From NCBI RefSeq assembly GCF_000769075.1, contig NZ_JRFC01000042.1, forward strand, positions 19,147 to 64,124: a stretch of DNA of 44,978 nt, written 5' to 3'. The notes under the pieces are model-generated. The model worked only from the letters and a program-made list of their open reading frames with translations. It was not told the DNA's origin and searched no databases. The stretch comes from Porphyromonas sp. COT-290 OH3588. Its GTDB lineage: Bacteria; Bacteroidota; Bacteroidia; Bacteroidales; Porphyromonadaceae. Numbering within the stretch: the stretch's first letter is position 1; every line of letters begins with the position of its first letter. Positions 25,900 through 33,811 of this stretch are shown piece after piece. The position numbers were made by a program, and so were the translations under genes.

Positions 25900-27099
25900 A
25901 TGACTCAAGTCAATGACCTAACCCCGGGCCGTAAAGCGATTGTAGGGGTTCAGTATCTATTCGTTGCGTTTGGCGCAACAGTACTCGTACCTCTACTGGT
26001 GGGTCTAGACCCATCAACAGCACTTTTCTCCGCCGGTATCGGCACACTCATCTTTCATCTAGTTACCAAGGGGAAAGTCCCTATCTTCCTTGGCAGTAGC
26101 TTTGCCTTCATCGCTCCCATCAAGAGTGCGACCGAGCTGTACGGTCTGAGTGGTGCTCTATTCGGCATACTCGGAGTAGCACTGGTTTATATATTGATGT
26201 CCCTGCTGATTAGATCGTTTGGGATTAAGTTCATCACACGACTCTTCCCTCCCGTAGTCATCGGGCCAATCATTATGCTTATCGGGCTATCGCTCTCTAG
26301 TGCGGCTGTCGGTATGGCAGCCTCCAACTGGGTTCTGGCCATCATTGCCCTCTCCGTGGCAATCGCTGTGACTCTCTACGCTCGAGGTATCCTCAAGCTC
26401 ATACCTATCTTCTGTGGTATCATCGCAGGCTATTTGGCCGATCTGATCTTCTTCGACGTAGACCTTTCGCCTATCGCTGCGGCCGAATGGTTCTCTCTCC
26501 CTCAGCTCATCTTGCCCGAACGTCTGATGTGGGAGCCAATTCTCTTCATGATCCCCGTGGCCATAGCCCCCGTCATCGAGCACATCGGTGATGTGTATGT
26601 CGTCAATAGTGTCGCACACCGCAACTTCGTACAAGACCCGGGGCTACACCGCACCATGCTAGGTGATGGGCTGGCGTGTCTATTCGCATCTCTCATCGGT
26701 GCTCCTCCCGTGACGACTTACTCCGAGGTTACGGGAGCTATGTCATTAACCAAGGTTACGGACCCAGTGGTGCTACGCATCGCAGCTATCACGGGGATTG
26801 TCTTCTCGATGGTAGGTAAGGTTAGTGCCCTACTCAAAAGTATTGACCCTGCCGTACTCGGCGGTATTATGCTACTTCTTTTCGGGACAATCGCTGGGGC
26901 AGGTATCAACAACTTACTACACAGCAAGGTCAATCTTGGCAGCTCACGCAACGTGGTAATCATATCCGTTACCCTAACAACCGGTATCGGTGGTGCTGTA
27001 CTGCAGATGGGGAACTTCACGCTCGCTGGCATTGGGCTCTCAGCCATCGTAGCGGTCCTACTCAACCTCATTTTACCTCAACCCAATGAAGAAGCATAA
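25900..27099 (+). CDS. uraA: Uracil/xanthine permease of the NCS2 family
   Basis: This 399-residue protein has about 12-14 membrane segments and the NCS2 nucleobase-cation symport signatures. These include an N-terminal QYLFVAFGATVLVPLLVG, the FLGSSFAFIAPI segment and VIEHIGDV, whose His and Glu line the nucleobase site in UraA. A PPVTTYSEVTGAM element near 267 corresponds to the second half of the binding site. It would import uracil with protons across the inner membrane. It leads a three-gene set with an outer-membrane channel and a purine permease. Confidence 0.9.
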   Translation: MTQVNDLTPGRKAIVGVQYLFVAFGATVLVPLLVGLDPSTALFSAGIGTLIFHLVTKGKVPIFLGSSFAFIAPIKSATELYGLSGALFGILGVALVYILMSLLIRSFGIKFITRLFPPVVIGPIIMLIGLSLSSAAVGMAASNWVLAIIALSVAIAVTLYARGILKLIPIFCGIIAGYLADLIFFDVDLSPIAAAEWFSLPQLILPERLMWEPILFMIPVAIAPVIEHIGDVYVVNSVAHRNFVQDPGLHRTMLGDGLACLFASLIGAPPVTTYSEVTGAMSLTKVTDPVVLRIAAITGIVFSMVGKVSALLKSIDPAVLGGIMLLLFGTIAGAGINNLLHSKVNLGSSRNVVIISVTLTTGIGGAVLQMGNFTLAGIGLSAIVAVLLNLILPQPNEEA

Positions 27100-27157
27100 G
27101 TCTATCGACACATGCCTAATCATTTACACTACAAACCCTCTAAACATTAAATAAATA

Positions 27158-27859
27158 ATGAAACGTTTTTACTTTCTTCTGCTGGCTTGCCTAGCTCTGG
27201 TAAGCATCGAAGCACAGAACGTGCAACTACACTATGACTTCGGGAGTAAGATGGGCGATGCGCACAAAGGACGCCCTAGTCTGACCACGACAATCGAGCA
27301 GTTTCGGCCAGACAAATGGGGGAATACCTTCTACTTTGTCGATATGGACTATCAGGACTCTGGTATCCGCTCGGCATACTGGGAGATCTCTCGTGAGCTA
27401 CGCTTCTGGAGAGCACCCCTGCTCCTGCATCTAGAGTACAATGGCGGCTTGAGCAACCAGGTCTCCTACAAGGACGCCTACCTCTTTGGTGCCACGTACG
27501 CCTACCACAACAAGGACTACACCTTCGGCATCAACATTACTCCGATGTACAAGTACCTAGCCAAACAAGAGTACCCACACTCGGCACAGCTTACTGCCGT
27601 GTGGTACTGGCACTTCATCGAGGACGCCTTCACCTTCAACGGCTTTATGGACATCTGGGGTGACCGCAACTTCGAGGGAAAGAATATGACGGTCTTCCTC
27701 TGCGAGCCTCAGTTCTGGGTAAATCTTAATCGCTTCGAGGGCTTCTCCGACAAGTTCAATCTAAGCATTGGGGGCGAGGTGGAGATTAGCTACAACTTCC
27801 CCGTACAGAACAACAAGCTCCACGTAATCCCTACCCTTGCGGCGAAGTGGACATTCTAG
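27158..27859 (+). CDS. Tsx-like nucleoside channel (DUF5020 family) outer-membrane protein
   Basis: This 233-residue protein has a signal peptide (MKRFYFLLLACLALVSIEA before QNVQL). It then shows repeated amphipathic beta strands with an aromatic-rich pattern (FYFVDMDYQDSG, YAYHNKDYTFGINITPMYKYL) and ends in a hydrophobic strand, KWTF, typical of outer-membrane barrels. The motif LHYDFG near the N-terminus and TIEQFRPDKWGNTFYFVDMD match my recollection of DUF5020, related to the Tsx nucleoside channel. Placed between two nucleobase permeases, it probably provides outer-membrane passage for nucleosides or bases. Confidence 0.82.
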   Translation: MKRFYFLLLACLALVSIEAQNVQLHYDFGSKMGDAHKGRPSLTTTIEQFRPDKWGNTFYFVDMDYQDSGIRSAYWEISRELRFWRAPLLLHLEYNGGLSNQVSYKDAYLFGATYAYHNKDYTFGINITPMYKYLAKQEYPHSAQLTAVWYWHFIEDAFTFNGFMDIWGDRNFEGKNMTVFLCEPQFWVNLNRFEGFSDKFNLSIGGEVEISYNFPVQNNKLHVIPTLAAKWTF

Positions 27860-27912
27860 GATATTAGATTTATTCATCAAATACTACTCTACTCAGGAAC
27901 ACGCTACCTAAT

Positions 27913-29211
27913 ATGAATTTATACAAAGCCTTAGGGTTCGACCCCAGTAAGCACAGCGTGCGTACAGAGATTACTGCTGGGCTGACCACATTCCTCACGA
28001 TGAGCTATATCCTCGCTGTGAACCCCGATATCCTGAGCTCCACGGGTATGGACAAAGGGGCTGTCTTCACGGCTACTGCGCTCGCATCTGCTCTCGGTAC
28101 TATACTTATCGCTTTCCTTGCTAAGCTCCCCTTCGCCCAAGCTCCAAGTATGGGCATCAATGCCTTCTTTGCCTTCACGCTTGTAGGGGCTATGGGCTAC
28201 AGCTGGGAGGCGGCACTAGCTGCGGTATTCGTCGAGGGGATTATTTTCATTCTGCTGACTATCTTCAATATCAGAGAGCAGATAGTACGCTCAATCCCGA
28301 AGAACTTGCGCTTCGCCATATCGGCTGGTATCGGTATGTTCATTGCCTTCATCGGGCTGAAGAATGCGGGCATCATCGTGTCTAACCCCGCCACATTTGT
28401 CGCCCTAGGTAAGTTCACCCCCACAGCCTTACTTGCCTGCATCGGTATCCTCATCAGTGGTACACTCGTCGTACTCAAGGTGCGTGGTGCACTCTTCTAT
28501 GGGATTGTCTTCTGCACGATCATTGGCATTCCCCTCGGAGTGACTACAATCCCAGAGAACTTCTTCCCTATCTCGATGCCACAGTCGCTTGAGACGACCT
28601 TCTTCAAGTTCGACTTCAAGGCACTGCTCAATATGGATATGGCTTTGACGATCTTTGCCCTCGTCTTCATGGATATCTTCAATACTGTCGGTACGCTCAT
28701 CGGGGCAGCTGCAAAGACCGAAATGATGGACAAAGACGGCAATGTGAAGAATATCAAGCCCGCCATGATGGCTGACGCACTCGCCACATCGGCTGGTGCA
28801 GTACTGGGCACCTCGACTGTGACAACCTTCGTAGAGAGTGCCTCTGGTATCTCGGAGGGCGGACGCACGGGTATGACTGCGCTGACCTCGGCTTCGCTCT
28901 TCTTACTTGCACTTTTCCTCTCGCCACTCTTCTTACTTGTCCCCTCTGCAGCCACAACGGGGGCACTCGTTCTAGTTGGGGTATTCATGCTCGAGGCAAT
29001 ACAGGAGATTGATCTGTCGGATATGTCCGAGGCACTTCCCTCTTTTGTCACCATGCTGACCATGGTGCTAACCTACAACATAGCCGAAGGTATGGCACTG
29101 GGATTAATCAGTTACACGATCGTCAAGCTACTAAGTAGCCAGTGTAAGCAGGTTAGCCTAACACTCTACATCGTGACTGCTCTACTGCTCTTGCGCTACA
29201 TCTTCCAGTAA
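27913..29211 (+). CDS. NCS2-family purine (adenine/guanine/hypoxanthine) permease
   Basis: This 432-residue permease belongs to the AzgA/PbuG branch. It has the N-terminal TEITAGLTTFLTMSYILAVN, the APSMGINAFFAFTLV motif near 75-90 and GTSTVTTFVESASGISEGGR near 297-316, all typical of purine NCS2 carriers. About 12 or more membrane segments can be drawn. It lies 53 bp after the Tsx-like gene and completes a probable salvage-uptake operon: pyrimidine permease, outer-membrane channel, purine permease. Confidence 0.92.
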   Translation: MNLYKALGFDPSKHSVRTEITAGLTTFLTMSYILAVNPDILSSTGMDKGAVFTATALASALGTILIAFLAKLPFAQAPSMGINAFFAFTLVGAMGYSWEAALAAVFVEGIIFILLTIFNIREQIVRSIPKNLRFAISAGIGMFIAFIGLKNAGIIVSNPATFVALGKFTPTALLACIGILISGTLVVLKVRGALFYGIVFCTIIGIPLGVTTIPENFFPISMPQSLETTFFKFDFKALLNMDMALTIFALVFMDIFNTVGTLIGAAAKTEMMDKDGNVKNIKPAMMADALATSAGAVLGTSTVTTFVESASGISEGGRTGMTALTSASLFLLALFLSPLFLLVPSAATTGALVLVGVFMLEAIQEIDLSDMSEALPSFVTMLTMVLTYNIAEGMALGLISYTIVKLLSSQCKQVSLTLYIVTALLLLRYIFQ

Positions 29212-29235
29212 GTGTAGAGAGCTCTTTACAAAACA

Positions 29236-29277
29236 TAATCGCCTGTGTAGCCGATACTACACAGGCGATTACGTTTT
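29236..29277 (+). terminator. Terminator of the nucleobase uptake cluster
   Basis: A perfect 15-bp stem (29236-29250 with 29257-29271) with a 6-nt loop is followed by a T-rich run (CGTTTTAT). Confidence 0.85.
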
Positions 29278-29331
29278 ATAGGAGGACAGTCTATTTAATC
29301 AGGTTGCCGAACTTGCTCTGTCGCCCTTAGA

Positions 29332-30996
29332 CTAATGCTGTTCCTTGGGACCTTTGATCTGCACGTTCTCCCCATGAGTCTTAGCAATAGCCTCGTAGTA
29401 CTCCTTGCTATAGCCGGGGAAATTGGGCATCTCAGATAGGCCATTGCCATTGTCTAGGAAACGACCATCTTTTTCCTTCTTCTCATTGCCGTCCATATAC
29501 TTGACTAGGAGGTATTCGCCGAGTTGCTTCCAGCGTGCTGTAGCTCCGTTGGCAGCATCTGCACAGTAGTTATTGAGGAATGCAACGGCCTTAGCTGGCG
29601 ATTCCTTGTACAGACGAAGTGCCTCAGCGTCGATAGCTTTCTGTGCGGCATCGAAGCCATTCTCTAGACGCTCCTGCACGGGGCGAATATCACGGATCAT
29701 AGGTTCGTAGCGATTGTACGCCATATTAGCAACCCAGTTGTGAATCCAGAAAGCTGATGTCCAAGAGAAGTGCATCATATCACCATTGCCCTGACGGTAG
29801 CACTCTGGGATCGCTGTAATGCTTGTGTACATCGGAGTAAATACAGCCGTATTGGCATCGTCTACGCCGAACCAAAGTACCCCACCGATTGCATCGGGGA
29901 GCCAAGAGCGTAGCTGAGCCACAAGGACGAAGCCAGTCTGCTGTGTCGCGATGGCACGTTCGTTCATATACTCCTTGCCATCAACCTCGAAGGTCATGGG
30001 GCGCCAGCGATAGGGAGACTTGTATGGGCCTGCACCAACGTCCTCGGTCATAGACATGGACGTACCTTCGTAGTGGTTGCGCATAGCCTTACGCACATCG
30101 GCCACAGAGATTTTGCGCTCGGGGATTACATACAGAGGCATTGGCTCGGCCTCTACATCTCCTCTGACATGCGCTTCGTACTTCTGAGTTCCTTTGTTAA
30201 ACTCACGGAAGAAACTCCACACTCTAGCCTCGCAGCCACGTAGACCGCTGAAGGTGTATGGATTGTATGCCTTCTGGAAGTCGAAATCTTTGTCCTTACC
30301 CTTGAAGTATCCCATCTCACGAGCTAGGTTCACCACGTCCTTTTCGTACATACAGTTTTCCTTGTCGTCGAAAGGAATTTGGTGGATACGTGCCTGATTG
30401 GCATGAGCCGAAATAGCGTTGTCGGGGATACGAATAGCCACCCAAACAGCCCCTTTCTTTTTCGGCCCTTTACCGATCATCTCCATAACCCAGACTTCAT
30501 TCTTATCGGCAATGGTAAAAGACTCTCCACTGCTGTGGTAACCATAGTCACGCACGAGGTCTGTCATCACCTTAATGGCTTCTCTTGCAGACTTACTACG
30601 CTGTAGAGCCACATAGATCAGACTACCGTAGTCCATGATGCCTTTGGGGTCATGGAGCTCCTTGCGTCCGCCCCACGTACTCTCGGTGATCGCCACCTGA
30701 TGTTCGTTCATATTCCCCACTACGTTGTAGGTCTGTAGTACCTCGGGGATATACCCTAGGTGCTTGTTGGTATCCCACTCACGGATCTCACGCATCGTAC
30801 CTTGCGCCCAGCTCTTGGCGGGCCAGTGGTAGAGCTCTCCGTAGAGCGTGTGCGAGTCTGCAGAGTAACTGATGATCACAGAGCCATCGACAGAGGCTCC
30901 CTTACCCACGATTAGGTCGGAGCAAGCGTCGGCTGAAGCCACACTTGCAGCCATAGCGACGGTCGCTGCGGCTGTAAGCAAAAGATTTCTCTTCAT
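29332..30996 (-). CDS. C69-family dipeptidase, secreted
   Basis: I use the ATG at 30996 (an ATG two codons upstream at 31002 is also possible), giving 554 residues. A signal peptide ends near ASVASA. Cys25 follows in DACSDLIVGK, the N-terminal nucleophile of the Ntn-hydrolase family C69. Typical segments are MTDLVRDYGYHSSGESF, NEVWVMEMIGKGPKKKGAVW and the C-terminal WIHNWVANMAYNRY. Such enzymes release dipeptides or amino acids in the periplasm, which suits an asaccharolytic, peptide-fermenting life. The gene appears to be transcribed alone from the 250-bp region upstream. Confidence 0.9.
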   Translation of the reverse strand: MKRNLLLTAAATVAMAASVASADACSDLIVGKGASVDGSVIISYSADSHTLYGELYHWPAKSWAQGTMREIREWDTNKHLGYIPEVLQTYNVVGNMNEHQVAITESTWGGRKELHDPKGIMDYGSLIYVALQRSKSAREAIKVMTDLVRDYGYHSSGESFTIADKNEVWVMEMIGKGPKKKGAVWVAIRIPDNAISAHANQARIHQIPFDDKENCMYEKDVVNLAREMGYFKGKDKDFDFQKAYNPYTFSGLRGCEARVWSFFREFNKGTQKYEAHVRGDVEAEPMPLYVIPERKISVADVRKAMRNHYEGTSMSMTEDVGAGPYKSPYRWRPMTFEVDGKEYMNERAIATQQTGFVLVAQLRSWLPDAIGGVLWFGVDDANTAVFTPMYTSITAIPECYRQGNGDMMHFSWTSAFWIHNWVANMAYNRYEPMIRDIRPVQERLENGFDAAQKAIDAEALRLYKESPAKAVAFLNNYCADAANGATARWKQLGEYLLVKYMDGNEKKEKDGRFLDNGNGLSEMPNFPGYSKEYYEAIAKTHGENVQIKGPKEQH

Positions 30997-31067
30997 AAGC
31001 ATCGATTTTTATATAATGAATGTTTGCTAATAATTGACGTATAACAGCCCTAAAGATACAAAGAAAA

Positions 31068-31189
31068 GAGATGCGCTAGAGGTCATAAACGGCCGAACTC
31101 CCTCTAGCGTCAAGGCTATATCCTGCACAAAAGTACATTCCAGCAGCCTTCACCTTGAGAGTTGGCATATACGCCCCCTAGCGCATCTC
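31068..31189 (-). promoter_or_regulatory. Overlapping inverted repeats, possible attenuator or terminator
   Basis: On the minus strand there are three mutually related segments. The last, CTAGCGCATCTC (31079 to 31068), can pair with the first (GAGATGCGCTAG, 31189 to 31178) over 12 bp. An overlapping CCTCTAGCG (31082 to 31074) can pair with the middle CGCTAGAGG (31109 to 31101) over 9 bp. A T-rich run follows. It lies after the small barrel gene and before the dipeptidase gene. Confidence 0.4.
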
Positions 31190-31254
31190 AATTAAGTAGC
31201 CTCGCTGAATGTGGTAAGCGATACTACGATGATGCTTGAGATCTACTCTAGAGG

Positions 31255-31734
31255 CTAAAACTTTAGCCCCAGAGAAATCGAAATATTGTGCAAACGGTTA
31301 TTCCCTTCGTGAAATAGGAAATACTCATCTAATCCTATCCCCACATAGAACGGATCCATTAGCTTGAATTTAAGACCGCACTCAACCCTTAGATATGGAG
31401 CCTCAAGACGATTCCCTAACCAATATCCTGCCCCTAGATTGCTATACAAAGAATAGAAATGGTTATCTCCTTGAGGGAACTCATACCCGAAATATGCCCC
31501 GAGATGCGAAACATCTTCAAACCTCTGAACTCCGATAACCATACCCAGACGGTAGTTAGACTTAATCTTCCAGTCCGAAGACAGGAGATTATAGCTACCT
31601 CCTAAGGGAGAGTTATACAGAGAAGTTAAACGAACATCAAACTTCTTGACGGAAGAAGACGGATTAGCAGCTACGGCAGAACTCGAAAGGACAAGCATCG
31701 TAGCTAATAGCCACAGCAATACCTTATTTCTCAT
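31255..31734 (-). CDS. Small outer-membrane beta-barrel protein
   Basis: This 159-residue protein has a signal peptide (MRNKVLLWLLATMLVLSSSAVA). The rest alternates polar and aromatic residues in short beta strands (NYRLGMVIGVQRF, SHLGAYFGYEF, FYSLYSNLGAGYWLGNR). It ends with strand ISISLGLKF, whose terminal Phe is the usual signal for barrel assembly. About eight strands fit, as in OmpA/OmpW-size barrels. No specific family or ligand can be named. It stands alone between rimO and the dipeptidase gene. Confidence 0.75.
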   Translation of the reverse strand: MRNKVLLWLLATMLVLSSSAVAANPSSSVKKFDVRLTSLYNSPLGGSYNLLSSDWKIKSNYRLGMVIGVQRFEDVSHLGAYFGYEFPQGDNHFYSLYSNLGAGYWLGNRLEAPYLRVECGLKFKLMDPFYVGIGLDEYFLFHEGNNRLHNISISLGLKF

Positions 31735-31875
31735 AATTCTTTTTCTAGTTGAATTAAAGACGAAAGTTTAATGTGCATGCCTATTGAAAAGTACATTACC
31801 CACAAAACTCTACGGTCAAAATTAAACATAAAAAGCGAATTAGAGAAATAATAATCTGATACTGAAATTGAAAAC

Positions 31876-33189
31876 TTACCTATTAACCACTCGACCGTAT
31901 AGGTCGAAGATGTCGGCGGAAGTAATCTCGACGGGGTAGAACTCCCCTACTTGGAGCGTAGGTGTCCCGTCGGTATGCTTGATTAGTACCTCTTGATCGA
32001 CCTCTGGCGAGTCAAATTCGGTACGCCCAATGTAGTATTCGCCCTCTTGTCTATCAATTATGGTACGCAGAGTCTGCCCGATCTTCTGGGCATTAAGCTC
32101 TGTGGCGATGCCTTCCTGTACACGCATCAGCTCGTTGATACGCTCCTGCTTGACCTCTAGAGGGATATTATCCTCATAGTGCTTATAAGCATAGGTTCCC
32201 TCCTCGTGCGAGTAGACGAAAGCACCTAGACGATCGAAGCGAATATCACGGACGAAGTCGAGCAATTCGGCGAAGTCTTGCTCCGTTTCGCCGGGGTGCC
32301 CTACAATCAAGGTCGTACGCAGGTGCAGATTTGGGACCTCTGCCCTCATCAGGTGCAGCAGATCGTAGGTTTCGGCCTTAGTAGTACCACGGCGCATCGC
32401 CTTGAGCATTGGGTCACTGATGTGCTGCAAAGCGATATCCATATACTTACATACGTTCTCCCTCTCTCTGATGACGCGTAGAATATCTCTAGGGAAGGCA
32501 TTCGGGTAGGCGTAGTGCAAGCGAAGCCAATCCAAACCATTGATATCTGATAGACGCTCGACCAGCTCGGGTAGCTTATGCTCTTTGTATAGATCTAGCC
32601 CATAGTAGGTCAGATCTTGTGCAATGAGCTGAACCTCTCTGACGCCTCCGTCTACCAGAGTTTGTGCCTCCTTGATGATATCCTCGATGCTGCGTGAGCG
32701 ATGTTTACCCGTACTGATGGGGATAGCGCAGTAGGAGCAAGTGCGATCGCACCCCTCAGATATCTTGAGGTAGGTATAGTGACTAGGTGTGGTGATGCTT
32801 CTATTACCTCCCATAGGATCGTTGTAGTAGGCTTTACCAAGGTCGCTAATGAGCTTCTTCCAGTTAAACTTGCCATAGTAACCGTCTACCTCTGGGATCT
32901 CTGCCTTGAGTTCGTCCATGAAACGCTCGGTCAAGCAACCCATTACATACACTTGACCTACCTTGCCACGCTTCTTACTCTCAACGATATTCAAGATCAT
33001 ATTGATCGACTCCTCTTGTGCATCTTTGATGAAGCCACAAGTATTGATCACTACGATCTCTCCGTCTATAACATCGGCGTTGTGCTGTACTTTGTAACCA
33101 TTGGCCAAGAACTGGCGAATTAGGTGCTCGCTGTCTACCAAGTTTTTGGAGCAGCCGAGCGTAATCATATCTACTTGATTTTTTCTCAT
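31876..33189 (-). CDS. rimO: Ribosomal protein S12 methylthiotransferase RimO
   Basis: This 437-residue radical SAM enzyme has the methylthiotransferase N-domain. Its three cysteines lie in TLGCSKNLVDSE, NTCGFIKDA and VMGCLTERF. The radical SAM motif is EGCDRTCSYCAIP near 148. A GHPGETEQDF segment and a C-terminal TRAM domain ending FDLYGRVVNR follow. GCSKN and the TRAM sequence favour RimO over MiaB. It adds a methylthio group to the conserved aspartate of ribosomal protein S12. A separate -7 box lies about 75 nt upstream. Confidence 0.94.
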   Translation of the reverse strand: MRKNQVDMITLGCSKNLVDSEHLIRQFLANGYKVQHNADVIDGEIVVINTCGFIKDAQEESINMILNIVESKKRGKVGQVYVMGCLTERFMDELKAEIPEVDGYYGKFNWKKLISDLGKAYYNDPMGGNRSITTPSHYTYLKISEGCDRTCSYCAIPISTGKHRSRSIEDIIKEAQTLVDGGVREVQLIAQDLTYYGLDLYKEHKLPELVERLSDINGLDWLRLHYAYPNAFPRDILRVIRERENVCKYMDIALQHISDPMLKAMRRGTTKAETYDLLHLMRAEVPNLHLRTTLIVGHPGETEQDFAELLDFVRDIRFDRLGAFVYSHEEGTYAYKHYEDNIPLEVKQERINELMRVQEGIATELNAQKIGQTLRTIIDRQEGEYYIGRTEFDSPEVDQEVLIKHTDGTPTLQVGEFYPVEITSADIFDLYGRVVNR

Positions 33190-33261
33190 CTACCGTTATT
33201 GTGAAACAAAAGACCCAAATCGCTCCCGAAGCGACTCGGATCTTGCCATAAATATTAGGTG

Positions 33262-33269
33262 CAAAGATA
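33262..33269 (-). promoter_or_regulatory. -7 box for rimO
   Basis: On the minus strand it reads TATCTTTG, about 75 nt before the rimO start. The -33 region is poor. Confidence 0.4.
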
Positions 33270-33339
33270 TCATAAATCTACCAGAGCTAGGAGCTTTTTC
33301 CTATTCTGAGGAACAGCCACTCTGGGATTATCAACAAAA

Positions 33340-33666
33340 ATTTACACCTCTGATGATGTTTTGGCTCACTACAAATAGCTATCTCGAACTCTGCCGGCCA
33401 AAGAGCTCACTGCTTATTTGCCCTCTAGAAAGCCCTAGATTGCATTTACCTCTATTGAGGCCTCTTTCCTCAGCTAACCTCAAATAAAGGGCTTAAACGA
33501 GGCCTTTATAAATAGCTAATAACTAAACAAATACACTGAACAATCAGAGATGAGCATAGGCTTTCGGGGCAGTTTGGAGCATTTCTTCCCATCAATCCTC
33601 TCCGATTGTAGGACTAACCTCAAGCGATGTTACCTACGATCGCCAGAAGTCTTCCCTTCAATCTCA
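33340..33666 (+). repeat. Composite intergenic element, copy 4
   Basis: Module A is well preserved. TTCCCATCAATCC at 33586 and TTCCCTTCAATCT at 33652 are 66 bp apart. Hairpin arms at 33604-33612 and 33633-33641 pair over 9 bp with one wobble. Upstream, the end of a degraded module B (TTTGCC, 33417-33422) lies 163 bp away, exactly as in copy 2. The rest of module B is poorly conserved, so its left limit is uncertain. Confidence 0.7.
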
Positions 33667-33670
33667 AAGC

Positions 33671-33710
33671 ACGAGAGGCTACCTCCAAATGGAGATAGCC
33701 TCTCGTTTTG
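33671..33710 (+). terminator. Plus-strand terminator with no upstream plus-strand gene
   Basis: A 16-bp stem with one mismatch (33671-33686 with 33691-33706) and a 4-nt loop is followed by TTTTG on the plus strand. The minus strand has no T-run. The flanking genes are both on the minus strand, so it could end a plus-strand RNA coming out of the composite element. Confidence 0.55.
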
Positions 33711-33811
33711 CCGAAATTAGGCTCTAACATTTATCATATATTAACATTCATTTAGGTCTTTGGCTCACCACTTTCTATGCAGTATGGAGGAGGCCTAGTG
33801 AACTAAGAGCC

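Larger units (their letters stand above)
33190..33811. other. Intergenic region between rimO and the PepSY gene
   Basis: About 620 bp with no convincing ORF on either strand. It holds a -7 box for rimO, copy 4 of the composite element (33340-33666) and a plus-strand terminator-like hairpin at 33671-33710. Confidence 0.7.

Noticed and set aside
28497-29063. 188-codon ORF antisense to the purine permease gene
   Set aside because: A shadow of the strongly biased codons of a clear membrane transporter gene on the other strand.
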